Below are positions 8,820-18,869 of a DNA stretch of 64,000 bases, in pieces (within the stretch, counting starts at the first letter, position 1; each line of letters begins with the position of its first letter). The notes below the pieces were generated by a model. It made no database searches. It saw only the letters and a program-made list of their open reading frames with translations, and was not told the origin of the DNA. The DNA comes from Tessaracoccus lapidicaptus (GTDB lineage Bacteria; Actinomycetota; Actinomycetes; Propionibacteriales; Propionibacteriaceae): positions 248,001 to 312,000 of the forward strand of contig NZ_MBQD01000020.1 of assembly GCF_001693815.1 (NCBI RefSeq), read 5' to 3'. A program made the translations under genes and the position numbers.

Positions 8820-10043
8820 TCAGCCGAGCAGGTTCGGCACCGACCGGGGGCGCAGCACCAGCCACAGCGCCGCAGTCGCCAGCAGCGCGCACACCAGAAT
8901 GCCGGTGCCCATCGGCACGGCGCTCGTCATCGGCACCAGGCCGATGAGCGGTCCGACGGTGGAGCCCACGATCTGCGTCACCGCGCCCATGAGCGACGCC
9001 GCCGTGCCCGAGTGCTGGCGGTGGTTGTGCAGCAGGAAGATCTGGCCGCACGGCGCCGACAGCCCGAATCCGAACGTCAACAGCCACAGGGCCGGCACCA
9101 GCGGCACGTAGCCGACGTCCGCGGCGTTGACGACGAACACCGCCAGCCCGGCCGTCACCATCAGCGACGTCGCGAGCACCAGCACCCACTGCGGCCCCCA
9201 CCGCTGCGCGAGCCGGCTGCCCAACTGGACGCCGACGAAGACCCCGAATGAGCAGATCGCGAAGACGGTGCCGAAGCCACTGGGGGAGAGGCCGTAGACC
9301 TCCTGCAGCAGCACCGACGAGCTGGCGACATAGGAGAACAGCGCGCCGAAGCTGAACGCCGCGATGAGGATCGCCCCGACCGCCAGCCGGTCCGAGAACA
9401 CGGCCCGGAACGCGCGCCCGATGGGCCCCAGTCCGCCGCGCGTCCGCTCCGCCGGGGGACGGGTCTCGACCGTCATGACGATGATGAGGACGATGACGAC
9501 CGTGCCGTAGGCCGCCAGGCCCCAGAACACCCCGCGCCAGGGCATGAAGCTCACCATCCACGACCCCACGATGGGAGCGACGATCGGCGCGAGCCCGGAG
9601 ATCAGCGCCAGCCGCGACAGCATGACCACCAGGGGCCGGCCGCTGAAGAGGTCGCGAGCCATGGCCATGGCCACGACGGCGCCGCCGGCCGCGCCGACGC
9701 CCTGCAGCAGGCGCATGGCCGTGAGGAACTCCACCGTCGGCGCCACCGCGACGAGCACAGAGGAGACCACGTGCAGGATGGAGCACGCGATCAGCGGGAT
9801 GCGCCGCCCGAGGCGGTCGCTCAGCGGCCCGACGAGCAGCTGACCGGTGGCGAACCCGAGCGTGGTGGCCGACAACGTCAGCTGGACCTGCGCGTCAGAG
9901 AGCAGCAGGTCGGCCTTGAGCGCCGGAAAGGCCGGAAGGTAGAGGTCGATGGTGAACGGGCCGAGACCGGTCAACATCCCGAGAGTGATGATGATGGCGA
10001 TGCGGCGGCGTCGCGAGAACTGGTTGCCGAGGTGGGATGCCAC
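8820..10043 (-). CDS. Bcr/CflA-family MFS multidrug exporter
   Basis: This 407-residue protein has about 12 membrane helices. It shows the Bcr/CflA signature near the N-terminus ([15 protein letters not shown]) and the MFS loop motif [12 protein letters not shown] at about residues 73–84. Such proton-driven exporters expel drugs or metabolites such as sulfonamides or bicyclomycin, but the substrate here is unknown. I placed the start at GTG 10043 ([14 protein letters not shown]), because the reading frame further upstream runs into rarA and lacks homology. A TAGGAT hexamer sits eight bases before it. The gene is divergent from rarA and convergent with aspS. Confidence 0.9.
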   Translation of the reverse strand: MASHLGNQFSRRRRIAIIITLGMLTGLGPFTIDLYLPAFPALKADLLLSDAQVQLTLSATTLGFATGQLLVGPLSDRLGRRIPLIACSILHVVSSVLVAVAPTVEFLTAMRLLQGVGAAGGAVVAMAMARDLFSGRPLVVMLSRLALISGLAPIVAPIVGSWMVSFMPWRGVFWGLAAYGTVVIVLIIVMTVETRPPAERTRGGLGPIGRAFRAVFSDRLAVGAILIAAFSFGALFSYVASSSVLLQEVYGLSPSGFGTVFAICSFGVFVGVQLGSRLAQRWGPQWVLVLATSLMVTAGLAVFVVNAADVGYVPLVPALWLLTFGFGLSAPCGQIFLLHNHRQHSGTAASLMGAVTQIVGSTVGPLIGLVPMTSAVPMGTGILVCALLATAALWLVLRPRSVPNLLG

Positions 10044-10051
10044 AACCCACC

Positions 10052-10097
10052 ATCCTAGGATGGTTTCGGTTTCAAACAAACCGGGGGTGGTTAGAGT
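10052..10097. promoter_or_regulatory. Divergent leaderless promoters, MFS exporter and rarA
   Basis: On the minus strand TAGGAT (10057–10052) ends eight bases before the exporter GTG. On the plus strand TAGAGT (10092–10097) ends seven bases before the rarA GTG at 10105. The minus hexamer lies in the palindrome ATCCTAGGAT. The stretch between them is the most AT-rich part of the gap (TTTCGGTTTCAAACAAA). No leader with a ribosome site is possible for either gene. Confidence 0.55.
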
Positions 10098-10104
10098 GGG
10101 ACCG

Positions 10105-11475
10105 GTGAGCACGGACCTGTTCGGCACCCCGGACCCCACGCCCCCGACGCGCGGGGGATCCCTCGGCGACGCCGCCAACCCCCAGGCGCCGCTCGCGGTG
10201 CGGATGCGGCCGCGCTCACTCGATGAGATCGTCGGCCAGCAGCACCTGCTCGCGCCCGGGTCGCCTCTGCGGCGCCTGGCGGACGGCCAGCCCATGTCGG
10301 TGTTCCTGTGGGGGCCGCCGGGGGTGGGGAAGACGACGATCGCCTCCGTCGTCTCCCGTGCCACGAACCGCCGGTTCGTCGAGCTCTCCGCCGTGACCGC
10401 GGGCGTCAAGGAGGTCCGCGCCGAGATCGAGGCCGCCCGTCGCGAGCTGGCACGCGGCCAGGCGACCGTCCTGTTCGTCGACGAGGTCCACCGCTTCTCG
10501 AAGGCGCAGCAGGACGTCCTGCTCCCCGCGGTCGAGAACCGGCTCGTGACCCTCATCGCCGCCACCACCGAGAACCCGTCGTTCTCGGTCATCTCGCCCC
10601 TGCTGTCGCGGTCCCTCCTCCTGCGGCTGCAGCCGCTGACCGAGGCCGACCTGGTCGGCCTTCTGGAGCGCGCGCTCACCGACGACCGGGGAGTGCGCCG
10701 GGCGTCGGGGGATCAGTTCAGCCTCGAGCCAGCCGCCCGCGACCTCATCGTCAGGCTGTCGGGCGGCGACGCGCGCCGCGCGTTGACCTACCTCGAGGAG
10801 TCGGCCGCTGCCGCCGAGGCACTGGGCACCGGCGTCATCGACCAGGCGGCGGTCGAGTCCTCGGCCGACCGCGCGGCGGTGCGCTACGACCGCGACGGCG
10901 ACCAGCACTACGACATCATCTCGGCCTTCATCAAGTCGATCCGCGGCTCCGACGTCGACGCCGCCCTGCACTATCTCGCCCGCATGCTCGAGGCGGGGGA
11001 GGACCCGCGATTCATCGCGCGGCGCCTCATGATCTCGGCCTCGGAGGACATCGGCATGGCCGCCAGCGGGGTGCTGCAGACCTGTGTCGCCGCGGCGCAG
11101 GCCGTGCAACTTCTGGGCATGCCGGAGGCGCGGATCACCTTGGCCCACGCCACGGTCGCCGCGGCCACCGCCCCGAAGTCCAACGCCGCCTATCTCGCGC
11201 TGGACGAGGCCGTCGCCGACGTCCGGCGTGGCAAGGGCGGACTCGTCCCCCCGCATCTCCGCGACGCCCACTACGCCGGGGCCGCCAAGCTGGGCCACGG
11301 ACAGGGCTACCGCTACCCCCACGACTTCGACCACGGCGTCGTCGCCCAGACCTACCTCCCCGACGATCTGGAGGGCACGCGCTACTACCGGCCCACCGAC
11401 CACGGCCAGGAGGCCGCCATCGCGGACCGGGTCGCGACGCTGCGCCGCCTCCTCGACGGTGGGGCCGTCGGCTAG
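10105..11475 (+). CDS. rarA: Replication-associated recombination protein A (AAA+ ATPase)
   Basis: RarA/MgsA acts at stalled replication forks. The 456-residue protein shows the usual N-terminal [21 protein letters not shown], Walker [10 protein letters not shown], Walker [17 protein letters not shown] and sensor 1 (ATTENPSF). The C-terminal tetramerisation region contains [15 protein letters not shown] 10105 was chosen because a -10 hexamer lies seven bases upstream and the family N-terminus begins shortly after; extension upstream would enter the divergent promoter. The order rarA–alaS, with short genes between, matches mycobacteria. Confidence 0.94.
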   Translation: MSTDLFGTPDPTPPTRGGSLGDAANPQAPLAVRMRPRSLDEIVGQQHLLAPGSPLRRLADGQPMSVFLWGPPGVGKTTIASVVSRATNRRFVELSAVTAGVKEVRAEIEAARRELARGQATVLFVDEVHRFSKAQQDVLLPAVENRLVTLIAATTENPSFSVISPLLSRSLLLRLQPLTEADLVGLLERALTDDRGVRRASGDQFSLEPAARDLIVRLSGGDARRALTYLEESAAAAEALGTGVIDQAAVESSADRAAVRYDRDGDQHYDIISAFIKSIRGSDVDAALHYLARMLEAGEDPRFIARRLMISASEDIGMAASGVLQTCVAAAQAVQLLGMPEARITLAHATVAAATAPKSNAAYLALDEAVADVRRGKGGLVPPHLRDAHYAGAAKLGHGQGYRYPHDFDHGVVAQTYLPDDLEGTRYYRPTDHGQEAAIADRVATLRRLLDGGAVG

Positions 11476-11508
11476 AGTTACGGCGTCCGAAGTTGGAGGA
11501 GGACCCCC

Positions 11509-11883
11509 ATGACCGTTGGAGAGATCGCCGGGCTCATCGCCGCGATCGCACTGTGCGTGCTCGTCGCCCTGATGGCCGGACCGCTGCTCAAGCTGGGCCG
11601 GGTGCTCGAGGAGGTGCGGCTGGCCGTGCGTGACCTCGGTCACAACGCCGTCCCCGTCCTCCAGGAGCTGAAGGGCACCGTCGTCGCCACCAACGACGAG
11701 CTGGCCAAGCTGAGTGTCGTGACCGACGACGTCAGCCGGGCCTCCGGCCACGCCACCGTCGTGACCGAGAACGCTGCGCAGATGTCCACGCTGTTCGCCG
11801 CGACGCTCGGCGGTCCGCTGGTGAAGACGGCCGCCTTCACCTACGGGGTCCGCAAGGCCTTCCAGGGACGGAAGAAGAAGTGA
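11509..11883 (+). CDS. DUF948 domain membrane protein
   Basis: This 124-residue protein has one N-terminal membrane helix (about residues 5–26) followed by an amphipathic helical region and a lysine-rich end (GRKKK). It matches the DUF948 family, whose members often lie near alaS in actinobacteria and resemble chemotaxis-protein coiled coils. The function is not known. The ribosome site GGAGGAGG lies eight bases before the ATG. Its stop overlaps the start of the next small gene by four bases (GTGA). Confidence 0.85.
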   Translation: MTVGEIAGLIAAIALCVLVALMAGPLLKLGRVLEEVRLAVRDLGHNAVPVLQELKGTVVATNDELAKLSVVTDDVSRASGHATVVTENAAQMSTLFAATLGGPLVKTAAFTYGVRKAFQGRKKK

Positions 11884-12113
11884 GCAGGCTGTTCTGGCTC
11901 CTCGTCGGCGCAGGGCTGGCCGTCTTCGTCGTGCTGCGCGGCAAGCAGTTGCTGTACCAGGTCACGCCCCGCGGCGTGCAGGATCAGGTCGTCGAGCAGG
12001 GGCACCGCGCCGCCGCGAGCTTCGGGGACTTCGTCGCCACCTTCCGCGCCGCCGCCGCCGACCGCGAGGCCGAGCTGCGCCGCGAGCTCAACCTCCCCAC
12101 CGCCACCCGTTGA
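11880..12113 (+). CDS. Small membrane-anchored protein of unknown function
   Basis: This 77-residue protein has one hydrophobic helix ([16 protein letters not shown], about 4–19) and a charged helical tail (ADREAELRRELNL). It starts at GTG 11880 inside the stop of the DUF948 gene, so the two are translationally coupled. Similar short proteins occupy this place upstream of alaS in other actinobacteria, but I cannot name a function. alaS begins 25 bases later and may share the transcript. Confidence 0.75.
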   Translation: MSRLFWLLVGAGLAVFVVLRGKQLLYQVTPRGVQDQVVEQGHRAAASFGDFVATFRAAAADREAELRRELNLPTATR

Positions 12114-12138
12114 TCCACTTCCCCGAGGACCTATCCGC

Positions 12139-14790
12139 ATGAAGACCTCCGAGATCCGGAGCCGTTTCGTCGACTTCTTCGCCGCCCGCGACCACACCGT
12201 CGTGCCGAGCGCCTCCCTGCTCTACAACGACCCGACGCTGTTGTTCGTCAACGCCGGCATGGTGCCGTTCAAGCCGTACTTCCTCGGCGACGAGCCGGCG
12301 CCATTCAGGCGCGCCGTGTCCTCGCAGAAGTGCGTGCGCACCCTGGACATCGACGAGGTCGGCAAGACCACCCGCCACGGCACCTTCTTCCAGATGCTCG
12401 GGAACTTCGCCTTCGGCGACTACTTCAAGGAAGGCGCCATCCGCTACGCCTGGGACCTGGTGACGGGTTCCGAGGACGACGGCGGCTGGGGCTTCGACCC
12501 TGAGTCCGTGTGGGTCACCGCTCTGCATGGGGACCAGGAGACCATCGACCTGTGGCAGCAGGTCGGGATTCCCCGGCACCGCATCCAGGAACGCGGCCTG
12601 AAGGACAACTACTGGCACATGGGCGTCCCCGGCCCCGGCGGTCCCTGCTCCGAGATCTACATCGACCGTGGCCCCGAGTTCGGCCGTGACGGCGGACCTG
12701 TGGTCGACGAGGACCGCTTCCTCGAGATCTGGAACCTCGTGTTCCAGCAGGAGGAGCTCTCGGCGGTGCGCGCCAAGGACGACTTCGACGTCCTGCGGCC
12801 GCTGCCCAGCCAGAACATCGACACCGGGTCCGGTCTGGAGCGCGTCGCGCTGCTCAAGCAGGGCGTGGCCAACATGTACGAGATCGACGAGGTGTTCCCC
12901 GTCATCGCGAAGGCGTCGGAGCTCTCCGGCCGGCGTTACGGCGCTGACCCCACCGACGACGTGCGGTTCCGCGTCGTCGCCGACCACGTCCGTTCGTCGC
13001 TCATGCTGATGACCGACGGCGTCACGCCCGGCAACGAGGCCCGCGGCTACGTGCTGCGTCGCCTGCTGCGCCGCGTCGTCCGCTCGATGCGGCTCCTCGG
13101 CGTGCAAGACCCCGTCCTCAGCGAACTGCTGCCGGTGTCGCGTGACCTCATGCGCGTGTCCTACCCGGACATCGACGACAACTGGGCGCGCGTGTCGCAG
13201 GCCGCGGCGGCCGAGGAGGAGTCCTTCCGCCGCACGCTGCAGGCCGGCACCGTGATGTTCGACACGGCGGTCGCGCAGGCGAAGTCGGCGGCGACCCCCG
13301 CGCTCGCCGGCGACCAGGCGTTCCAGCTGCACGACACCTACGGCTTCCCGATCGACCTCACCATGGAGATGGCCGCCGAGCAGGGCCTCACCGTGGATCG
13401 GGGCAAGTTCGACGAGCTCATGCGCGAGCAGAAGGAGCGCGCCCGCGCCGACGCGAAGGCCAAGAAGGGTGGCGCGGCCTCGATGGAGGCGTACCGCGAG
13501 CTGCGTGAGCGCGGCGAGGTCCCCTTCCTCGGCTACACCGACCTCGACGCGGCCACCCGCGTCCGCGGCATCATCGCCGACGGCACCGTGGTGGACCGCG
13601 CGGCCGACGGCAGCACCGTCGAGATCGTGCTGGAGGAGACCCCGTTCTACGCCGAGGCGGGCGGCCAGGACGCCGACCGCGGGCGCATCGTCGGCGACGG
13701 CTTCACGCTCGAGGTCCTGGACGTGCAGCGCCCGGTTCCCGGCCTGGTCGTGCACCGGGTCGAGGTGTTCGGTGAGCTCGCGGCCGGGGCAGGGGCCGAG
13801 GCGCACGTCGACCCCATCGCGCGCCACGGAGCCGCGCAGGCGCACACCGCGACGCACATCGTGCACGCTGCGCTGCGCGAGCTGGTCGGCCCCACCGCGA
13901 CGCAGGCGGGCTCCTACAACAAGCCCGGCTACATGCGCTTCGACTTCTCCTCGCCCCAGGCGCTGTCGGACCAGATGCGCGCCGAGGTGGAGGCGCGCGC
14001 GAACCAGGCCATCGTCGACAACTTCACGGTGACCGCGCAGCAGATGAAGCTCGAGGAGGCCAAGGCGCTGGGCGCGATGGCCATGTTCGGGGAGAAGTAC
14101 CCGCCCGTGGTGCGGATGGTGGAACTCGCCGGGCCCTGGTCCCGCGAGCTCTGCGGCGGCACGCATGTGGGGACGACCGCGGAGATCGGGGTGCTCAACC
14201 TCATCACGGAGGCCTCGATCGGATCCGGTGTGCGCCGCGTAGAGGCCCTGGTGGCCGGCGACGCCTTCCAGCGATTCGCCGCGGAGCGCGCACTGGTCGC
14301 GGAGCTGACCGACACGCTGCGCGTTCAGCCCGACCAGCTGGTCGGGCGCGTCGAGCGGCTCGTGGCGCAGCTCAAGGACGCCGAGAAGCGGATCGCCGCC
14401 CTCAACGCGGAACGGCTGCTGGCCTCGGCCGCGGGGATGGTCGGCGATGCCGTCGACGTGGCCGGGGTCCGGTACCTGGGCATCACCGTGCCCGGTGTCA
14501 CGGGCAACGACCTGCGGACGCTCGCCCTGGACCTGCGCGAACGGCTCGGCTCAGACCCGGCTGTCGTGGCGCTCATCGGCGGAGCCGACAAGCCGACGGC
14601 GCTCGTCGCGACGAACGAGGCCGCCCGCGGCCTCGGGCTCCGCGCCGGCCAACTGATCTCGGTGGCCTGCGCGGAACTGGGCGGCAAGGGCGGCGGCAAG
14701 GACGACCTCGCTCAGGGCGGCGGCACTGACGCGTCGGCGGCCCCGCAGGCGCTGCGGGCCGTCCGCGACGCTCTGGCGGCGCGTGCCTGA
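12139..14790 (+). CDS. alaS: Alanine--tRNA ligase
   Basis: This 883-residue enzyme charges tRNA-Ala and edits mischarged Ser and Gly. The class II core has LFVNAGMVPFKPYFLG and TRHGTFFQMLGNF, and ends near residue 450. The editing domain carries the zinc ligands HTATHIVH and CGGTHV (about 571–680). The C-Ala region with a coiled coil and a glycine-rich GGKGGGKDDLAQGGG segment closes the protein. A GAGGA site precedes the ATG. The next gene, ruvX, overlaps the stop by eight bases. Confidence 0.96.
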   Translation: MKTSEIRSRFVDFFAARDHTVVPSASLLYNDPTLLFVNAGMVPFKPYFLGDEPAPFRRAVSSQKCVRTLDIDEVGKTTRHGTFFQMLGNFAFGDYFKEGAIRYAWDLVTGSEDDGGWGFDPESVWVTALHGDQETIDLWQQVGIPRHRIQERGLKDNYWHMGVPGPGGPCSEIYIDRGPEFGRDGGPVVDEDRFLEIWNLVFQQEELSAVRAKDDFDVLRPLPSQNIDTGSGLERVALLKQGVANMYEIDEVFPVIAKASELSGRRYGADPTDDVRFRVVADHVRSSLMLMTDGVTPGNEARGYVLRRLLRRVVRSMRLLGVQDPVLSELLPVSRDLMRVSYPDIDDNWARVSQAAAAEEESFRRTLQAGTVMFDTAVAQAKSAATPALAGDQAFQLHDTYGFPIDLTMEMAAEQGLTVDRGKFDELMREQKERARADAKAKKGGAASMEAYRELRERGEVPFLGYTDLDAATRVRGIIADGTVVDRAADGSTVEIVLEETPFYAEAGGQDADRGRIVGDGFTLEVLDVQRPVPGLVVHRVEVFGELAAGAGAEAHVDPIARHGAAQAHTATHIVHAALRELVGPTATQAGSYNKPGYMRFDFSSPQALSDQMRAEVEARANQAIVDNFTVTAQQMKLEEAKALGAMAMFGEKYPPVVRMVELAGPWSRELCGGTHVGTTAEIGVLNLITEASIGSGVRRVEALVAGDAFQRFAAERALVAELTDTLRVQPDQLVGRVERLVAQLKDAEKRIAALNAERLLASAAGMVGDAVDVAGVRYLGITVPGVTGNDLRTLALDLRERLGSDPAVVALIGGADKPTALVATNEAARGLGLRAGQLISVACAELGGKGGGKDDLAQGGGTDASAAPQALRAVRDALAARA

Positions 14791-15244
14791 CCGCGCGCGC
14801 CTCGGCATCGACTGGGGCAAGGCGCGCATCGGCGTCGCGGCCTGCAACCCCGGGGTGTCGTTCGCGTACCCCGTCGAGACGGTCCCGGCCGGGGCCGGGG
14901 AACTGGTCCGGCTGGCGGAGCTCGTCGCCGAGTACGACCCGGACGTCGTGTACGTCGGCCTGCCGCTCACCCTCGGCGGCGCCCGATCCCACGCGGCGGA
15001 GTTCGTCCTGGCCAAGGCCGCCCAGCTGGCCGCTCGGGTGACGCCCGTCGAGGTCCGGCTGGTCGACGAGCGGATGAGCACCGCGTCGGCGTCACGTAGT
15101 CTGGGCTCCGCCGGCCGGCGCGCCAGGCAGCAGCGCAGTGTGATCGATCAGGCGGCCGCCGTCGAGATCCTGCAACGGGCGCTCGACGGCGAGGAGCGCG
15201 AGGGCGCCCCTGTCGGTGAACCCGCGGCGAAGGAGGAAACGTGA
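14783..15244 (+). CDS. ruvX: RuvX/YqgF family RNase H-fold nuclease
   Basis: This 153-residue protein has the RNase H fold with the first catalytic aspartate in GIDWGKARIGVA (about residues 8–19) and a later VYVGLPLTLGG strand. LVDERMSTASA carries the second acidic cluster. The family acts on pre-16S rRNA 5' ends and has been proposed as a Holliday junction resolvase. The GTG start overlaps the end of alaS, and mltG starts inside its own stop, so alaS–ruvX–mltG–aroE form one coupled operon. Confidence 0.9.
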   Translation: MPDRARLGIDWGKARIGVAACNPGVSFAYPVETVPAGAGELVRLAELVAEYDPDVVYVGLPLTLGGARSHAAEFVLAKAAQLAARVTPVEVRLVDERMSTASASRSLGSAGRRARQQRSVIDQAAAVEILQRALDGEEREGAPVGEPAAKEET

Positions 15245-16356
15245 GTCCCACGTTGTTCGACAACGATTCCCGGCTCGACTGGCGGAAGATCGGGTACTAC
15301 GCGCGCAGCACGTTCGCGGTGCTGCTGTCTCTCGCGGTGCTGATCGGGGGTGGGTGGTTCGTCTACTCCAAGGTCAACGACGCCTACCTCGCGTGGCGCA
15401 CCGAAGAGGACTACCTGGGCGAGGGCAAGGACCCGGTCCAGGTGGTGATCCCGCGCGGGGCCAGCGTCACGCAGATCGGCGACATCCTCGTCGAGGCCGG
15501 CGTCGTGAAGTCCACGCGCACCTTCCGGAACGTGGCCCAGCAGAGCGGCGACTCGGACAAGCTGCAGGCCGGGCGGTTCAACCTCCGCACCGAGCTGCCG
15601 GCCGAGACGGCGTTCGACATGCTCCTGGACCCCGCGAACCAGGAGCGGCTGTGGGTGACCTTCCCCGAGGGCACCACGGCGGCGGAGCAGGCCGACATCA
15701 TCGCCGACAAGACGGGGCTGGCAGTCGCCGATGTCACCGCCGCGGCCTCCGACACGAGCATCTACGCCCTGCCCGAATACGCCCAGGGCAAGCTCGAGGG
15801 CTTCCTGTTCCCGGCCAAGTACGCGGTCGGCGAACCCCCGAAGGCGTCCGACATCCTGGCAACCCAGGTCAAGCAGTTCGGCCGGGTCGCCGAGGACATG
15901 GGGCTCGAGGGCCGTGCCGCGGAGATGCAGGTGGAGCCCCTGGACGTCGTGACCATCGCCTCCATCATCGCGAGCGAGGTCAGCGAGCCCGAGGATCAGC
16001 CGAAGGTGGCCGCCGTCATCTACAACCGGTTGGCCGCCGAGATGCCGCTCCAGATGGACTCCACCGTGCACTACGCGGTCGGGCGGTTCGACACGGTCAC
16101 CACCACGGCCGAGGAGCGCGCCGTCGACTCGCCGTACAACACCTACAAGTACCCCGGCCTTCCCCCGGGACCGATCAGCAACCCGGGCCGCACCGCGCTC
16201 GAGGCGGCCCTCATGCCGGCGGACAGCGACGCGCTGTTCTTCGTCACCGTGGACCTCGACACCGGCGAGACCCGCTTCGCCGCCACCATCGAGGAACACA
16301 ACGCCAACGTGGCCCTGTTCCAGCAGTGGTGTCAGGCCAACGCCGGGCGATGCTGA
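15241..16356 (+). CDS. mltG: Endolytic murein transglycosylase MltG
   Basis: This 371-residue enzyme cleaves nascent glycan strands at the membrane and so sets where chains end. It has a short cytoplasmic tail, one membrane helix (about residues 21–42), a LysM-like region (VVIPRGASVTQIGDIL) and the YceG core. The catalytic glutamate lies in IIASEVSEPEDQPKVAAVIYNRL, read here as two adjoining motifs. LQMDSTVHY and SPYNTYKYPGLPPGPISNPG also match the family. The GTG start overlaps the ruvX stop by four bases. Confidence 0.93.
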   Translation: MSPTLFDNDSRLDWRKIGYYARSTFAVLLSLAVLIGGGWFVYSKVNDAYLAWRTEEDYLGEGKDPVQVVIPRGASVTQIGDILVEAGVVKSTRTFRNVAQQSGDSDKLQAGRFNLRTELPAETAFDMLLDPANQERLWVTFPEGTTAAEQADIIADKTGLAVADVTAAASDTSIYALPEYAQGKLEGFLFPAKYAVGEPPKASDILATQVKQFGRVAEDMGLEGRAAEMQVEPLDVVTIASIIASEVSEPEDQPKVAAVIYNRLAAEMPLQMDSTVHYAVGRFDTVTTTAEERAVDSPYNTYKYPGLPPGPISNPGRTALEAALMPADSDALFFVTVDLDTGETRFAATIEEHNANVALFQQWCQANAGRC

Positions 16357-17165
16357 GACGGGCCGGAGTCGTCGGGGATCCGGCGGGTCACTCGCTGTCA
16401 CCGGCGATCCACCGCGCCGGCTACGCGGCCCACGGCCTGGACTGGGTCTACGACGCGCACACGGTCCCTGCCGAGGGTCTCGACGACTTCGTGCGCGGCT
16501 GCGCCGCCGATCCGGCATGGGCGGGCCTCAGCGTCACGGCGCCGCACAAGGACGCCATCCTCGCCCACGGCGATCCGGACGAGCCCACGCGGCTCCTCGG
16601 CGCGGGGAACACGCTCATTTTCGGTCCGACGCCGAGGGTCTACAACACCGACGTGCCGGGGTTCGTCCGGGCCTGGCGGGCACACCGCCTCGCCGACATC
16701 CGGTCGGCCGCCGTCGTGGGCAACGGCGCGACGGCCCGCTCGATCCTCTTGGCGCTGGCCGGGCTGGGGCTGCGTGACCTGGTGGTGTTGGCGCGCGTGC
16801 CCCAGCGTGCCGAGGCGCTCCTGGAACTGGCCGCGGTGCTGGGTGTCGTCGCCGAGGCGCGCGGCCTCGAGGAGCCGCTGCTCGCCGTCGATCTCGTGGC
16901 CAACACCGTGCCGGCCGCCGCCACCGCCCCGCACGCGACGCGGCTGGCCGCTGCGGCCGGTGTCGTGTTCGACGTCGTCTACGATCCGTGGCCGACTCCG
17001 TTGGCCCGCGCGGCGGACGCGGCCGGCACCCCGGCCCTCAACGGGCTGGACCTGCTCGCCGGGCAGGCGGTCGACCAGTTCTTCCTCATGACCGGGCACC
17101 AGGTGACGTTCGAGGGCTGCCGGTCCGCGGCCGAACAGGAGCTCAGCCGCCGCTCGCGACTCTGA
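16350..17165 (+). CDS. aroE: Shikimate dehydrogenase
   Basis: This 271-residue enzyme reduces 3-dehydroshikimate to shikimate with NADPH. The substrate site shows SLSPAIH near the N-terminus, the catalytic lysine in SVTAPHK (about residue 65) and NTDVPGF. The nucleotide site reads [10 protein letters not shown], and the glutamine of the C-terminal helix is in LAGQAVDQF. The ATG at 16350 overlaps the mltG stop by seven bases. The chorismate pathway genes aroC, aroK and aroB follow directly. Confidence 0.93.
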   Translation: MLRRAGVVGDPAGHSLSPAIHRAGYAAHGLDWVYDAHTVPAEGLDDFVRGCAADPAWAGLSVTAPHKDAILAHGDPDEPTRLLGAGNTLIFGPTPRVYNTDVPGFVRAWRAHRLADIRSAAVVGNGATARSILLALAGLGLRDLVVLARVPQRAEALLELAAVLGVVAEARGLEEPLLAVDLVANTVPAAATAPHATRLAAAAGVVFDVVYDPWPTPLARAADAAGTPALNGLDLLAGQAVDQFFLMTGHQVTFEGCRSAAEQELSRRSRL

Positions 17166-17178
17166 CACAATGACGCCC

Positions 17179-18375
17179 ATGCTTCGATACCTGACCGCCG
17201 GAGAGTCCCACGGGCGTGCGCTCATCGCGACGATGGAAGGCATGCCGGCCCACGTCCGCGTCGGCGCCGCGGAGGTCTCCGCGAACCTCGCGCGCCGCCG
17301 CCTCGGTGTGGGACGCGGCGCCCGGATGAAGTTCGAGGCCGACGAGGTCACCCTGCTGGCGGGCTTCCGGCACGGCGAGACGCTCGGCTCGCCCATCGCG
17401 ATCATGGTGGGCAACACCGAGTGGCCGAAGTGGGAGCGCGTCATGGCGCCCGAGGAGGTCGATGCCGAGGAGCTGGCCGCGCTGGCGCGCAACGCCCCGC
17501 TGACCCGGCCGCGCCCGGGCCATGCGGACCTCGCCGGCATGCAGAAGTACGACTTCGACGAGGCGCGCCCGATCCTCGAACGGGCCTCGGCCCGCGAGAC
17601 CGCCGCGCGCGTGGCGCTGGGAACCGTGGCCCAGGCGTTCCTCCAGCAGGCCCTCGGCATCGAGGTCCTCAGCCACGTCGTCGAACTCGGCCCCGTCCGC
17701 GCGACCCGCGGCGACCTGCCGACGCTGGGCGACCTGCCCGCCATCGACGCCGACCCCGTGCGGTGCTTCGACGCCGACGCCTCGGTGGCCATGCAGGCCG
17801 AGGTGGAGGCCTGCCACCGCGACGGCGACACGCTGGGCGGCGTCGTCGAGGTGGTCGCGTGGGGGCTGCCGCCCGGCCTCGGGTCCCACACGCAGGGGGA
17901 CCGGCGCCTCGACGCCCGCCTGGCCGGGGCGCTCATGGGCATTCAGGCCATCAAGGGCGTCGAGCTGGGCGACGGCTTCGAGCTGGCCCGCCGGCGCGGC
18001 TCCGCGGCGCACGACGAGATCCTGCCCGGCGAGCGGGGCATCGCGCGGGCGACCCACCACGCCGGCGGCACCGAGGGCGGCATGTCGACGGGCGAGGTGC
18101 TGCGCGTGCGCGCGGCGATGAAGCCCATCGCGACCGTGCCACGCGCGCTGCGCACCGTCGACACCGCGACCGGCGAGCCCGCCGCCGCGCACCACCAGCG
18201 CTCCGACGTCTGCGCGGTGCCGGCGGCCGGCGTGGTCGCCGAGGCCATGGTGGCGCTGGTGCTGGCGGAGGCGGTGCTCGAGAAGTTCGGCGGCGACTCG
18301 GTGGCCGAGACCCGGCGCAACGCGGAGTCCTACCTCGCCGATGTCGCGGCGCGCGGTCTGAGGATCGGCCGATGA
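17179..18375 (+). CDS. aroC: Chorismate synthase
   Basis: Chorismate synthase turns EPSP into chorismate with reduced FMN. The 398-residue protein starts [15 protein letters not shown], the standard actinobacterial N-terminus, so I chose ATG 17179 over the in-frame ATG at 17170. A CACAAT hexamer (17166–17171) ends seven bases before it, which could be a leaderless promoter. Other signatures are [11 protein letters not shown], the [11 protein letters not shown] helix and [14 protein letters not shown]. The stop overlaps the start of aroK by four bases (ATGA). Confidence 0.94.
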   Translation: MLRYLTAGESHGRALIATMEGMPAHVRVGAAEVSANLARRRLGVGRGARMKFEADEVTLLAGFRHGETLGSPIAIMVGNTEWPKWERVMAPEEVDAEELAALARNAPLTRPRPGHADLAGMQKYDFDEARPILERASARETAARVALGTVAQAFLQQALGIEVLSHVVELGPVRATRGDLPTLGDLPAIDADPVRCFDADASVAMQAEVEACHRDGDTLGGVVEVVAWGLPPGLGSHTQGDRRLDARLAGALMGIQAIKGVELGDGFELARRRGSAAHDEILPGERGIARATHHAGGTEGGMSTGEVLRVRAAMKPIATVPRALRTVDTATGEPAAAHHQRSDVCAVPAAGVVAEAMVALVLAEAVLEKFGGDSVAETRRNAESYLADVAARGLRIGR

Positions 18376-18869
18376 GCATCGTTCTGATCGGAGCCCCGGG
18401 CGCCGGCAAGACCTCCGTGGGGAAGCGGCTGGCCCGCAAGCTGGGGCGCACGTTCGTCGATGTCGATCAGCGCATCGAGGAGGTCGTCGGCAAGCCCGTC
18501 GCGGAGATCTTCGCCGAGGAGGGCGAGGCCTACTTCCGGCAGCTGGAGCAGGAGGCCACCGTCGAGCTGCTCGAGACCTACGACGTGGTGTCGCTCGGCG
18601 GCGGCGCCGTGATGAACCCCGCCGTCCGCGACGCCCTCACGGGGCACGAGGTGATCTGGCTCAAGGTGTCCATCGGGCAGGCGACGCGCCGGGTCGGCAT
18701 GAACACGGTGCGGCCGCTGCTGCTGGGCAACGTCCGCGGCCGGCTCATCGAACTGCTGCGCGAACGCACCCCGGTGTACGAGGCGCTCGCCACGCAGGTG
18801 GTCGACACCGACGGCCGCGGCAGCTCCGAGGTCGCCGACCAGCTGGCGTCGGAGCGGACTGTCGGATGA
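18372..18869 (+). CDS. aroK: Shikimate kinase
   Basis: This 165-residue kinase phosphorylates shikimate at the 3-hydroxyl using ATP. It has the P-loop [12 protein letters not shown] (about residues 7–18), the shikimate-binding VDVDQRIEE, the GEAYFRQLE stretch and the SLGGGAV loop. The lid is near VRPLL. ATG 18372 overlaps the aroC stop and the gene ends in the ATGA that starts aroB, so the three aro genes are tightly coupled. Confidence 0.94.
   Translation: MSIVLIGAPGAGKTSVGKRLARKLGRTFVDVDQRIEEVVGKPVAEIFAEEGEAYFRQLEQEATVELLETYDVVSLGGGAVMNPAVRDALTGHEVIWLKVSIGQATRRVGMNTVRPLLLGNVRGRLIELLRERTPVYEALATQVVDTDGRGSSEVADQLASERTVG

Noticed and set aside
6835-9786. 983-residue frame antisense to aspS and reaching into the exporter gene
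   Set aside because: It spans two real genes and an intergenic hairpin and has no recognisable domain.
12114-12138. T-box or amino-acid attenuator before alaS
   Set aside because: Only 25 bases separate alaS from the gene before it, and none of the tRNA ligase genes here has a leader long enough for a T-box.
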